Shown here: in pieces, positions 1 through 8,569 of the stretch
Numbering within the stretch: position 1 is the stretch's first letter
How the letters are laid out: every line of letters begins with the position of its first letter
Assembly (NCBI GenBank): GCA_963799315.1
Contig: CAWCWP010000001.1
Location: forward strand, 186,001 to 250,000
Origin: Parerythrobacter_A sp963799315
GTDB taxonomy: Bacteria > Pseudomonadota > Alphaproteobacteria > Sphingomonadales > Sphingomonadaceae
DNA: 64,000 nt
Direction: 5' to 3'
The notes under the pieces: generated by a model
What the model saw: the letters and a program-made list of their open reading frames with translations, nothing else
Told to the model about the DNA's origin: nothing
The model's database searches: none
Position numbers and translations under genes: made by a program

Positions 1-484
1 CTTCAGTCGCTTCGAGCTGGGCGAGGCCGGCTCGTGTCCCCTCCGACCGGTCGCCTGTGCGTAGCAGTGCGTCGACCCGCAACGCGGCAGGACCGGCTTC
101 GCCCCTCTGAAGCGCTGCCGCCATCCAGTAAAGCTGCGTCGGGCGGTTCCGCCAGCCACCTTGAGCGGCCACCTCGAATGCAGCCTGTGCTCTCTCGGCA
201 TCACCAGACTGTAGTGCAATGGCCCCTAGTAAAGCAGGCGGCTCCGCCGACATCGGCATCTTGCGCAAAGCCTTGGCGGCTGCGGCGGCTGCATTTGCAG
301 CGTCGCCGGACCGAAGCGCCGCACGAGCATCTGCCAGATGCGTATTTGCCGCAAACGGTGCGATCGGTCGCATTGTCGCCGCGGTGCCGGACCTGTTCAA
401 TCGGTCGACACCCAAATTAACGACGGCAAGAGCATAGAAGGCTGCAAAAACACACGCCGCTACAGCCAGGACCTTCCGTGCCAT
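1..484 (-). CDS. membrane-anchored, periplasmic repeat-rich protein next to Wzc (partial, runs off the left edge)
   Basis: Reading the minus strand from an ATG at 484 gives an open frame to the window edge, so the C-terminus is missing. The visible 161 residues start with a short basic end and a hydrophobic segment (about residues 5-23), then an Ala-rich helical region with tetratricopeptide-like spacing (for example a pair of helices around DARAALRSGDAANAA and GAIALQSGDAERAQAAFE). It follows the Wzc stop at 499 by 14 bases. The same position after the other Wzc is occupied by another anchored protein (25366-26626), so I infer an accessory role in polysaccharide export or assembly, probably exposed to the periplasm. 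No enzymatic motif is visible and I cannot name the family. Confidence 0.72.
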   Translation of the reverse strand, partial: MARKVLAVAACVFAAFYALAVVNLGVDRLNRSGTAATMRPIAPFAANTHLADARAALRSGDAANAAAAAAKALRKMPMSAEPPALLGAIALQSGDAERAQAAFEVAAQGGWRNRPTQLYWMAAALQRGEAGPAALRVDALLRTGDRSEGTRAGLAQLEATE

Positions 485-498
485 TGCAGAAAAGCCTG

Positions 499-2700
499 TC
501 AGCTCGTTGCGCTACTGCGTTCCGATTTGGGAACCTTGTCGCCATACGCATAATATTCGTAGCCATATCCATAGCCGTCTGCGCCACTCTTGCGCGCATC
601 GAACTTGGTCAGCGTTGCACCAAGCACGTTTGCTCCGGCCAGCCGCAGGCGCGTGAGAGCCTGATTAAGGGCACGAGGGCGATGTCGCCCGGATTCCACC
701 ACCATGAGAGTGGCCGAAAGAATGGAGGCAAGTGCAGGTGCGTCGGCAAGTCCCAGAACGGGCGGACCATCGACAATGACGACATCGTACTTGTCGTTCA
801 GACCCGCAATGAAGTTCCGGAGCGCAACGCCGGTTGTAGCCTGGCTCGGATTGGCCGGAAGCGGACCGGCTGTCAGAACGTCGAACCGCTGTCCCTTAAC
901 CTGCTGTACAAGTTCTTCTAAAACGCCGTTGCCTTCAAGGATATTGGAAAGGCCGCGCTCATTATCCATGCGGAAATTGCGATGCAGGGATGGTTTGCGC
1001 AAATCGGCATCAAGAAGAAGAACCCGCTCATATTCCTGTGCCAGATTGAAAGCCAAAGTAATACTGGTTGTGGACTTGCCTTCGCTTGGTTCCACGCTTG
1101 TTACCAATAATTGTTTGGGGTCGCCGCCATTTGCAAAACTGAGGCTGGTTCTTAGCGACGCGTATGCCTCGTAAACGTTCGACTTGGGGTTTTGCACTGC
1201 GGTTATGACATCGCGATTGTGCGGTATAATGCCGAGGAGGCGAAGATCTGTCGTGCGCTGGAGATCTTCCGGAACGTCAATTCTATCGGACAGCTGCAAC
1301 CTGACGAGTACGATAAGTCCACTCAGCAGCAAGCCGACAAAAATACCATAAGCGAGATTGAGCAACGGGTTGGGCGAACTTGGCACACCGGGCGCGACCG
1401 CCCGGTCAAGCAGCGCAATATTGCTGGTCGACAACCCGCTTGCAGCGGTCACTTCGTTGAAGCGTTGCAGAAGAGCGTCGTAAAGGGCGCGGTTCGTTTG
1501 AGCTTCGCGCTGGAGCACGGAATACTGCACGCCGCTACGCTGTTCGCCTTCGGTGGCTTGCTGGAGACGCGACACTTGGGTTTGCAACGCCCGTTCCGCC
1601 GCCAGTGCACTTTCATACTCGGACCGCACGCCTTGTCTGATCCCGCTTACAACGCGGTTAAGCTGGCCCGTAAGGGCATCACGCCTGGCTTCGAGCGCCT
1701 TGACACTGGGGTGTTCGGGAAGGTGGCGCGTCAGCTCGTCCTGCAATTCCGCCGCGACCTGTGCGCGGTTGCTGAGCAGGGTCTGGACCGCTTGACTTGA
1801 TTGCACGGAACTATCGGAAAGGCTGTCCGAGTTCGATACTGTGCGCCAGCGGCTCTCCGCCTCGATCCTGCGCGACCGTGCCGCATTCGCTGCCTGGTTA
1901 AGCTGTAGCAGACTTTCGGTGGTTACGGTCGTGAGGCCGACGTCGCCGCCACCGTTGTTCTGCTGAGAACCGAGCCGGGTGATGCCGGCATTGGCAGCAT
2001 AGGCATTCAGCGCTGTCTCGGATTGCTCAAGCCGGTCACGCGCTTCTGCAAGCTGTTCCGCGAGAAAATCGCGCGCATAAGAAGAACTGTCATACTTCTG
2101 CTGAAGGTTCGAGGCGATAAATTCATCGGCGTAAGTGTTGGCGATACGTGCACTGTATTCGGGAGTAGCCGTTTCCACAGCGACGGTGGCGATGCGCGAT
2201 TGCCGCGGGATCGACAACAAGAGGCGGCTCGACAGCATATTCGCAGCGGCTGCGCGAGCATTACGACCGGTAGGCACCTTTTCAGCAGGAACCTGCATGG
2301 CTTCGAAAAACGCCGGGTCAGCTGACAGGTTGAGCTTGTCGGTTACCTGCAAGGCGAGCTTTTTGCTGCGCAGAATGTCCAGCTGAGTGTTCAGGAACCT
2401 GTCCGTTTCGGTTGAACTGTTCGTGACCATGTTTTCGCTGTCGGAATCCAGAACAGGTGCTGCGTTGTCGTCGATCTGCAACGTTGCGCTGGCGGTATAG
2501 AGCGGCGTCTGGAAAAGCGTCACCATGATCGCCGCTGCCACACACAGCCCTGTAATTACCAGAACGATCAGCCACTGCGTCTTGGCAATCTGCCACAGTG
2601 TGCGAAAATCCAAACCCGGCGCACTTTCCATCGTGCCGGAGACGGGCGGCGTACGGGTAGGCTCCGATGTGCCGGCTTGACTGGCTGTAATCTGGTTCAA
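499..2700 (-). CDS. Wzc-type polysaccharide co-polymerase and bacterial tyrosine autokinase (copy 1)
   Basis: 733 residues, intact. A Wzz-like chain-length domain is framed by membrane segments near residues 43-63 and 455-478, with a long coiled-coil periplasmic part between. The cytoplasmic kinase has a Walker A with GKST at 541-544, Walker A' LLLDADLR at about 561-568 and Walker B VIVD at about 641-644. The C-terminus carries a tyrosine cluster (GYGYGYEYYAYG) of the kind autophosphorylated in this family to control polymer length and export. The start is a TTG, supported by AGGAAG about 7 bases upstream; an ATG 23 codons in is the alternative. It follows the Wza-like gene by 12 bases. No Wzb-type phosphatase is in the window. 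Confidence 0.93.
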   Translation of the reverse strand: MNQITASQAGTSEPTRTPPVSGTMESAPGLDFRTLWQIAKTQWLIVLVITGLCVAAAIMVTLFQTPLYTASATLQIDDNAAPVLDSDSENMVTNSSTETDRFLNTQLDILRSKKLALQVTDKLNLSADPAFFEAMQVPAEKVPTGRNARAAAANMLSSRLLLSIPRQSRIATVAVETATPEYSARIANTYADEFIASNLQQKYDSSSYARDFLAEQLAEARDRLEQSETALNAYAANAGITRLGSQQNNGGGDVGLTTVTTESLLQLNQAANAARSRRIEAESRWRTVSNSDSLSDSSVQSSQAVQTLLSNRAQVAAELQDELTRHLPEHPSVKALEARRDALTGQLNRVVSGIRQGVRSEYESALAAERALQTQVSRLQQATEGEQRSGVQYSVLQREAQTNRALYDALLQRFNEVTAASGLSTSNIALLDRAVAPGVPSSPNPLLNLAYGIFVGLLLSGLIVLVRLQLSDRIDVPEDLQRTTDLRLLGIIPHNRDVITAVQNPKSNVYEAYASLRTSLSFANGGDPKQLLVTSVEPSEGKSTTSITLAFNLAQEYERVLLLDADLRKPSLHRNFRMDNERGLSNILEGNGVLEELVQQVKGQRFDVLTAGPLPANPSQATTGVALRNFIAGLNDKYDVVIVDGPPVLGLADAPALASILSATLMVVESGRHRPRALNQALTRLRLAGANVLGATLTKFDARKSGADGYGYGYEYYAYGDKVPKSERSSATS

Positions 2701-2712
2701 CGGAAAAACTTC

Positions 2713-3414
2713 CTAAAAGGCGCGGAAAACGTTGAAGAGGGGGGCGGCTTGCAGAATTTCACGGTAAGTCCCGCGAATTCTTGAGTAGCCGACGACTATG
2801 GTATCCCCGGCGAGAATTTGCGGATCGGGGCTGCGCCCTTCGCGTATGGCGTCAAGATCGAACATTGCGCCCGTCCGCTGGTTGTTGATTGTGCGGAACA
2901 CCACGATCTGGTCGATGCGGGCGGTTGTTGTCGGACTTTTCGCACGCGCCAATGCAGATAGCAGAGTGTAGCGTCGGTCTACCTCGTAAACTCCAGGCTC
3001 GCGAACTTCCCCTTCGACGGTGACAAAGCTGGAAGTGCGTTGCGTCACCGAAACGACAACGCGCGGATATCGTATATAACGCTCGCCCAGTCTGTCTTCG
3101 ATTGCGCGGCTGAGCGATGTGGCCGTCAGTCCGGCCGCGCGAAGCTCGCCTATCAACGGGAACTGGATATTGCCCGAAGCATCGATTTCGAGGTTTTCGC
3201 TACTGAGATCGGGCTCCTGAAAGACTTGAACCGAAATCCGGTCGCCGATCGACAGAGAGTAAGGGGCCGGCGTTCCGGAGTAGTTCGCTTCGCCAATCAG
3301 ATCGTACGCGGCCTGGTTGGCTGGCAAGTCGGCGTTCTGGGCCGCCTGACACGCGCTCAGGACCATCACGAGCGCTGCCACGAAAACCAATTTTAAACTG
3401 TGTACATTAACCAC
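2713..3414 (-). CDS. Wza/GumB-family polysaccharide export lipoprotein (copy 1)
   Basis: 233 residues. The N-terminus is a lipoprotein signal ending in LSAC (lipidated Cys about 22), which places it at the outer membrane. A polysaccharide-export domain occupies about residues 50-130 (YSLSIGDRISVQVF onward), followed by an SLBB-like region (VTVEGEVREPGVYEV onward) to about 215. Wza proteins form the outer-membrane channel that works with Wzc. At 233 residues it is shorter than enterobacterial Wza and resembles the compact alphaproteobacterial type. The start is GTG, 8 bases inside the end of the upstream ligase gene, which suggests translational coupling. It is clearly paralogous to the product of 28892-29614 (compare DQIVVFRTINNQR with DDIVVFRNSGGQR). 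Confidence 0.92.
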   Translation of the reverse strand: MVNVHSLKLVFVAALVMVLSACQAAQNADLPANQAAYDLIGEANYSGTPAPYSLSIGDRISVQVFQEPDLSSENLEIDASGNIQFPLIGELRAAGLTATSLSRAIEDRLGERYIRYPRVVVSVTQRTSSFVTVEGEVREPGVYEVDRRYTLLSALARAKSPTTTARIDQIVVFRTINNQRTGAMFDLDAIREGRSPDPQILAGDTIVVGYSRIRGTYREILQAAPLFNVFRAF

Positions 3415-4828
3415 TGTCAGCCCCGGCTCCCGAACCTCTTTTCAATTGCCGCTGAGGCAAAGGCGCAAGCACTCCCGCTGCGATAGCAGCCAGACTCGCT
3501 ATTGAAATGGAGCGAAGCGGATAGTCGACAAGCGAGTGCAGCGCAACGATGGCGAGGGTTCCTGTCCCGAATAGCCACAGTATGCTGTCGATGGATATCG
3601 TTGGCTTGCGACTGATCGAAACGGTGCGCACAGGACGTTGACGGTATATTCTCAAGACCAGAAACGCCGCGATGATTATTAACCATAACAGCCCGATGAC
3701 ACCGGCTTCGAGATAGAATTCCAGCAGATCGTTGTGGGCGCGCACCGGCAGGCTGGGGTCGACAGCGTCGAGACTTTCGGCGGTGCGAAAAACCGGGATG
3801 AATGTTCCCATCCCGCTGCCGAACGGCTGATACACCGTGATCGCATACAATGTGTCGCTCCACAGGGCTTCGCGCCCGATGCTGTCTTTTGTGAACCGAT
3901 CGAACATGCGGGCGCTCGTGCTGGGCTGCAACCACACCAGTAACGCGGCGCCGACCGCAACAGCGGTGGCAGCAGCAAATGCGAACCAGCGGCTTCGTTG
4001 GCCGATACCCAGCGTCAGCACTATCGCGACGGCGACTGGCAAAGCCAGCAATATTCCCGCGCGTGAACCGGTAAACAGGATTGCGGCGACAGCCAGAGAT
4101 GCCGATGCGGCCACAACAGTCATACGCGACCGCATCGGGCCAATGGGCAGACCCAGCAATGCCGGAGTGGCAAGCAGGACTATCAACAAAATGTCGGCCT
4201 GCGCGTTGCGGCTGGCCTGGAAACCGACGAGGTAGCCCATGTGGGTCTGGCCGTAAGGATAGGCCCAGCTCGACGCTCCGCCAACGAGCTGGAACAGACC
4301 GAGCAGGACTGACAGACCGCCCAGACAAAGCAAAACAAGGAGTATGCGGTGCCGACCAACACGTCCAAGCGCAGCGACTGCAAGCATTATGACGACCGGC
4401 GGCACCATTGCCAATAATGACGCAAGAGTGCGGTTGGGCGCGACACTCATTGGCATCCATCTATCGGACGAACCGACAAGATCGAGCGCGGCCACTTCCA
4501 CACCGCGACCAGGCAATGCCGACCACACCGACGGTGCCAGCGGAATCAGATGCAGCGATGGAAGTAACAGCACGGCCGCCCCGATAGCGAGATACGAACT
4601 CGCGGGACGGGAAAATGTCACGCCTTGATTGCGTTTCACAAGCACGAATAGCGCAAGAAACATCACGCAGATCACAAATGCCAGCTGGACGATTATTTCG
4701 GCATGCGGATTGGAGCTGCCGCCACCGCCAAAAAGAACAGCAGGAACAATAAGAGCAACGACAAACCAAAAAAGCAGGCTTTCACCGGATGGGAAAGCCT
4801 GCTTTTCTATAGTCTTGTAATCCGTCAT
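3407..4828 (-). CDS. O-antigen ligase / polymerase family membrane protein (Wzy_C type, copy 1)
   Basis: 473 residues with about ten hydrophobic segments from residue 18 onward. The large periplasmic loop carries the family signature GSGMGTF followed by AHNDLLEFYLEAG. Members either ligate lipid-linked glycan to an acceptor or polymerise repeat units; sequence alone does not separate these. It is the first gene of the ligase-Wza-Wzc-anchored protein cassette and is paralogous to 29686-31062. The first 20 codons contain a perfect 14-bp inverted repeat followed by a U-run (4768-4806), so a strong terminator-like hairpin lies inside the reading frame. No ATG, GTG or TTG start is available just after it, so I keep the ATG at 4828. 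Confidence 0.85.
   Translation of the reverse strand: MTDYKTIEKQAFPSGESLLFWFVVALIVPAVLFGGGGSSNPHAEIIVQLAFVICVMFLALFVLVKRNQGVTFSRPASSYLAIGAAVLLLPSLHLIPLAPSVWSALPGRGVEVAALDLVGSSDRWMPMSVAPNRTLASLLAMVPPVVIMLAVAALGRVGRHRILLVLLCLGGLSVLLGLFQLVGGASSWAYPYGQTHMGYLVGFQASRNAQADILLIVLLATPALLGLPIGPMRSRMTVVAASASLAVAAILFTGSRAGILLALPVAVAIVLTLGIGQRSRWFAFAAATAVAVGAALLVWLQPSTSARMFDRFTKDSIGREALWSDTLYAITVYQPFGSGMGTFIPVFRTAESLDAVDPSLPVRAHNDLLEFYLEAGVIGLLWLIIIAAFLVLRIYRQRPVRTVSISRKPTISIDSILWLFGTGTLAIVALHSLVDYPLRSISIASLAAIAAGVLAPLPQRQLKRGSGAGADSG
4770..4806 (-). terminator. terminator-like hairpin inside the start of the ligase gene
   Basis: Perfect inverted repeat: AAAAGCAGGCTTTC at 4770-4783 and GAAAGCCTGCTTTT at 4793-4806, with a 9-base loop. 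On the minus-strand transcript it is followed by six U residues (4773-4768). It lies 52 bases after the stop of the small exported protein gene (4858) and within codons 8-20 of the following ligase gene. It has every feature of a rho-independent terminator, but its place in a frame suggests attenuation: the small gene may be made in excess over the export genes. Confidence 0.8.
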
Positions 4829-4857
4829 TCGTCGGGATGCACGACGTTTGATCTTGC

Positions 4858-5142
4858 CTAGCCTCCGGGGCTATCGAAAAGATCATCATCGTCATCGTTA
4901 TCGACCAGAAGAACGATACCGGCAATCACGGCGCCAATCCCCAAAATCGCAAGCAGCGAGAAGCCGCCTGCCAGTTCGTTTTCCTCTGCACCGGTTGCGA
5001 CCGAGCGATCGCCTACGGTCACGGCTGCGGTAGACAAGCCACCCGACGGAAGCGAGCTGGCCGAACGTTCAGCAGCAAGGACCGGCGTGGTGGCCATCAT
5101 GAGCGCAGCGGTAAAAGCTACGGAATTGAAAAGGCGGCGCAT
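4858..5142 (-). CDS. small exported protein with one membrane segment and Asp-rich tail (copy 1)
   Basis: 94 residues from the ATG at 5142, chosen because GGAG sits about 6 bases upstream; the longer open frame to 5238 has no such support. Layout: cleavable signal peptide (about 1-23, ending TTPVLA-AE), a Ser/Gly-rich linker, one hydrophobic segment (about 60-80, LLAILGIGAVIAGIVLLV), then an acidic end DNDDDDDLFD. I do not recognise a named family. The product of 35036-35266 has the same layout, and both genes sit just upstream of a polysaccharide export gene set and are followed by a terminator-like hairpin. A role linked to polysaccharide production or the cell surface is inference from position only. 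Confidence 0.8.
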   Translation of the reverse strand: MRRLFNSVAFTAALMMATTPVLAAERSASSLPSGGLSTAAVTVGDRSVATGAEENELAGGFSLLAILGIGAVIAGIVLLVDNDDDDDLFDSPGG

Positions 5143-5250
5143 GTGATTCTCCAAATAGTTAATGTGGCTTAGGGCTGTTCCCTCACCATTGCAAGTGTTC
5201 CGGCGCGGGCTTGGTCCCGATGCGAGACACACAAACACAGGCGCTACCCG

Positions 5251-6207
5251 CTAACCCAGCTTGCCCTCGAAATATGCGATTGTCCGGTCCAGACCTTCAT
5301 CCAGCTCTACCGTCGGCTCCCAGTTCAGGACGGAACGGGCCTTGTCGATGATCGGCTTGCGCTGGGTCGGGTCGTCTTTGGGCAACGGCATCTCGACTAG
5401 CCTGGACTTGCCTCCGACTTTTTTCAGAACGGCCTCGGCCAATTGCCGGATCGTGAATTCGTTCGGATTACCAAGATTGATCGGGCCCGTAACGTCGCGC
5501 GGCGTATCCATCAGCTTTAGAAAACCTTCGATAAGGTCATCCACATAACAAAAGCTGCGGGTCTGCTGTCCGTCGCCATACAGGGTAATATCGTGACCCC
5601 GCAAAGCCTGAACGATGAAGTTCGATACGACGCGACCGTCGGCTGCGTGCATCCGCGGCCCATAGGTATTGAATATGCGCGCGACTTTTATTTCGAGATC
5701 ATGCTGGCGATGATAGTCGAAAAAAAGCGTTTCAGCGCAGCGTTTGCCTTCGTCGTAGCAGCTGCGAATGCCGATCGGATTGACATTGCCCCAATATTCT
5801 TCGGGTTGGGGATGAACGGCAGGGTCGCCATAGACTTCGCTTGTCGATGCCTGGAAAATCGGCACCTTGAGACGCTTTGCCAGCCCCAGCATATTGATCG
5901 CGCCATGCACGCTCGTCTTCGTCGTCTGGACGGGGTCGTGCTGGTAATGGATCGGTGAAGCGGGGCAGGCGAGATTGAAAATGACGTCTACTTCGACAAA
6001 CAGTGGAAAGCAGACATCGTGCCGCATGAATTCGAAACGCGGGTTACCAACAAGGTGGTCGAGGTTGCTTTTGTCGGATGTAAACAGGTTGTCGACACAC
6101 AGAACCTCGTCCCCGCGGCTCAACAGGCGATCAATCAGGTGCGAGCCAAGGAAGCCGGCGCCGCCCGTCACCAGGACCCGGCGTCGATCGAATGCCAGTT
6201 TTGCCAC
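5251..6207 (-). CDS. UDP-glucuronate decarboxylase (UDP-xylose synthase)
   Basis: 318 residues from a GTG at 6207, preferred because AGGAGGA lies about 6 bases upstream; the open frame extends to a TTG at 6228. It is an extended short-chain dehydrogenase: NAD motif TGGAGFLG at about 14-21, and the catalytic Tyr and Lys in SCYDEGKR (about 151 and 155). The segment around RSCYDEGKRCAE and the ending R-S-F-C-Y-V-D-D-L are typical of UXS enzymes, which convert UDP-glucuronate to UDP-xylose in the cytosol. Its position suggests it supplies a pentose for the surface glycan. The small acidic-tail gene follows after 108 bases. It is divergent from the beta-helix protein gene. Confidence 0.87.
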   Translation of the reverse strand: MAKLAFDRRRVLVTGGAGFLGSHLIDRLLSRGDEVLCVDNLFTSDKSNLDHLVGNPRFEFMRHDVCFPLFVEVDVIFNLACPASPIHYQHDPVQTTKTSVHGAINMLGLAKRLKVPIFQASTSEVYGDPAVHPQPEEYWGNVNPIGIRSCYDEGKRCAETLFFDYHRQHDLEIKVARIFNTYGPRMHAADGRVVSNFIVQALRGHDITLYGDGQQTRSFCYVDDLIEGFLKLMDTPRDVTGPINLGNPNEFTIRQLAEAVLKKVGGKSRLVEMPLPKDDPTQRKPIIDKARSVLNWEPTVELDEGLDRTIAYFEGKLG

Positions 6208-6363
6208 GCCATCCTCCTCCTGTCGCAAACGGCACCATGCCTGCGTTTGCCGCAGTCGGCGCTAAGATAGCATCGCGCCGTGTTTGTCCATCCTTTGCCG
6301 TAATTATGCGCGCACGGGACATGTTCAGCGACCGGACACGGATCCGCGGTCAGACAGTGAGCC

Positions 6364-7785
6364 ATGAAAGCTGGGATGAATATTCGTGCAAGTGCGGTGC
6401 TTTTCGCTCTATCCATCCTCTGTCTCGTGCCCGGCTGCGGTGATTTTTCGAGCCCGGCGCGTGCGCAGACGCGCGACTTGCAGGCAATTCTCGATAAACT
6501 GGGCGATGCCGGCGGAGGTACGCACCGGCTATCATCACGCCGTATCGTGAACGATGGCGGCATCGTGGTCCCCCGCGGCGTGACGCTGGACCTGAATGGT
6601 GCGGAACTGGTGGTTTCCCTGGCAGGCGACCAGATTGCCGGTGTTCGCATGATGTCGCACAGCACGCTTCGCGGCGGAACGGTGACGGTACGGTCGCATG
6701 GCAATCCCGGCGCGCAGGCAGGAATCCATGCGCCCGTCCTCGTGGGTGCGTTGTATGGGGAGAACCGCTCGCCTGCACGCCTTTCCCGGTTCGCGGCACC
6801 GCACGACTGGCGCATCGAGGATATGGTGCTGCGTTCCGACAAGCAGGTTGGGGTCGGGGACGGGGCAACGTCAGGCGCGGCGGGTATCCAGATCGTCGGC
6901 GGGGCCAGTCGCGGGATCATCCAGGATATTCGCATCACCGACAGCCCTGTCATGGTCGCGGGAATTGCGATGGACTGGGGAACGGTAGGGCCCATGGATG
7001 CGGGCGATGTCCGCGCCAGCGCCACAGCGTATCGGTCGGCGCGCGGATTCACGACCCACCCGCACGATATCGTGGTGCGAAATGTCGCTATCGGCCGGCT
7101 GTCACGCCATGCCGATACCGGCACGGGAAGCTTTGGTATCCGGTTATCTGGCGTGCATGATATCTCGATTGACGGAGTTGCTGTCGCGCTGACGACACGG
7201 GCATCCTTTGCGCATACCGCAGGCGATCTTGGCTATGAATTCGCGCGTCGCGAAGACAGCACACGTGCCCATCGTGGAATTGTCCTGAAAAACATGTCTG
7301 TCGAGGCAGTTGGCGACACCATGATCCTGACGGACTCGTATGCAGATAATGTTGGCCGGGCGGCAAGGCAGGGATATCGGCCGCGACTTTCACCTGTCGC
7401 CCTTACCGATATTGCCATCGGCACCGTGACAGGCACCGCTGCCAGAACGGGGCGGGGTGTCGGGATACGCATCGATCACCAGCATGGCGGAACGTACACC
7501 GACATCGAAGCGCGCGGGTTTGCACGCGGATTTGTTGTTGACGCGCAAGTGTCCGATGTGATGCTTGTTCGCCCTGTATCGGTCGGCAGCACCGACTTCG
7601 CTATCTTCGTTGGCCATGATGGCCATCCGCCCGAACGTATCACGCTTGTCAGTCCGGAAGTACGCGATCACCGCAGCCGTGGCAGGGCGATCGAGATCGT
7701 TCGCAGTTCAGAGGTGATCGTGCGCGGTGCGGACCAGCATCAGGTGCGTATTTCCGGCGCGGCACATGCCGCAGTGAGCGAGTAG
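6364..7785 (+). CDS. secreted right-handed beta-helix protein, probable lipoprotein
   Basis: 473 residues. The N-terminal signal ends in LVPGC, a plausible lipobox, so the mature protein may be lipid-anchored. From about residue 60 it shows the repeating short-strand pattern of parallel beta-helices (runs such as GIQIVGGASRGIIQDIRITDS and GIRLSGVHDISIDGVAV, broken here for clarity at strand turns). Such folds are used by polysaccharide lyases, epimerases and hydrolases. I see no family-specific catalytic motif, so lyase or hydrolase is only a guess. It is the one plus-strand gene within the polysaccharide locus, divergent from the UDP-xylose synthase and convergent with the GT2 gene, as expected for an enzyme acting on the exported polymer. 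Confidence 0.72.
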   Translation: MKAGMNIRASAVLFALSILCLVPGCGDFSSPARAQTRDLQAILDKLGDAGGGTHRLSSRRIVNDGGIVVPRGVTLDLNGAELVVSLAGDQIAGVRMMSHSTLRGGTVTVRSHGNPGAQAGIHAPVLVGALYGENRSPARLSRFAAPHDWRIEDMVLRSDKQVGVGDGATSGAAGIQIVGGASRGIIQDIRITDSPVMVAGIAMDWGTVGPMDAGDVRASATAYRSARGFTTHPHDIVVRNVAIGRLSRHADTGTGSFGIRLSGVHDISIDGVAVALTTRASFAHTAGDLGYEFARREDSTRAHRGIVLKNMSVEAVGDTMILTDSYADNVGRAARQGYRPRLSPVALTDIAIGTVTGTAARTGRGVGIRIDHQHGGTYTDIEARGFARGFVVDAQVSDVMLVRPVSVGSTDFAIFVGHDGHPPERITLVSPEVRDHRSRGRAIEIVRSSEVIVRGADQHQVRISGAAHAAVSE

Positions 7786-7810
7786 GCTTGGCACGAAGTC
7801 CGGAGAAATT

Positions 7811-8569
7811 TCAGAAAGTACGGTATTTCGTCGCCGCACGCGCTGCATATTGCGCAAAGTACCACACGCTTGGCAGCCAACCCAGCCCTTCGATTTCGCG
7901 ATAAGCTTTCCAGACCTGTTTCGCGCTGTTGCTTTTGTCGCGGCTTACCGACTGTTCCATGACGCGGTACCGCATGAGATCCTCGTTTAGCCCGACAGCT
8001 ACGCCACCGTCTTTCAACAAGGCCAACCAGCAGGCAAAGTCATCATAGTAGGTCTTCTTCATCGTGAACGGGCCCGAAAGATTGCGATCCACGATCACAG
8101 TGCTGGTAGCGATTGCAGTATTGCCGAGTAACTGGCGGTATCCCATTCGCGCAGGTACGGCGATGTAAGCACCGGTATTGTCCCCGTCGGCGCTGATGCG
8201 GCGAAAGCCGGTGAAACTGAGAACCGCGTCCGGACTGGATTTATGAAAGGCAAGCTGACGTTCCAGCTTTGCCGGCTCCCACATGTCGTCGCTGTCGAGA
8301 AAGGCGAGCCAGCGCCCGGATGCACGTGCCAAGGCATGATTGCGGGCAAGGGCAGGGCCGCCATTTTGTGCAGGTTCGATCAATTTGATGCGCGGATCGT
8401 CGGCAGCGATCGCACGTACGACTTCGCGCGTATCGTCGGGCCCGCAATCCTCCGCGATCAGCATTTCCCAATCGGTGAACGTCTGCGCCTGAACGGATGC
8501 GATGGTTTCGCCGATGATGTCGGCCGCCTTGTAAGCGGGGGTGATAACGGAAACAGTTGGCGCAGTCAT
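7811..8569 (-). CDS. family 2 glycosyltransferase
   Basis: 252 residues from the ATG at 8569, which overlaps the upstream stop (ATGA); the longer open frame to 8836 only shadows the acyltransferase. It has the GT-A fold start VSVITPAYKAADIIGETI, and the metal and nucleotide-binding LDSDD at 91-95. GT2 enzymes transfer a sugar from a nucleotide donor to a lipid-linked glycan at the inner face of the membrane. It is the last gene of the long operon. It is also the only classical glycosyltransferase recognised here besides the initiating transferase, so other family types must supply the remaining linkages. Confidence 0.9.
   Translation of the reverse strand: MTAPTVSVITPAYKAADIIGETIASVQAQTFTDWEMLIAEDCGPDDTREVVRAIAADDPRIKLIEPAQNGGPALARNHALARASGRWLAFLDSDDMWEPAKLERQLAFHKSSPDAVLSFTGFRRISADGDNTGAYIAVPARMGYRQLLGNTAIATSTVIVDRNLSGPFTMKKTYYDDFACWLALLKDGGVAVGLNEDLMRYRVMEQSVSRDKSNSAKQVWKAYREIEGLGWLPSVWYFAQYAARAATKYRTF

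Noticed and set aside
6364..7785. Pectate lyase or alginate epimerase call for the beta-helix protein
   Set aside because: The fold pattern fits, but no family-specific catalytic motif is visible.
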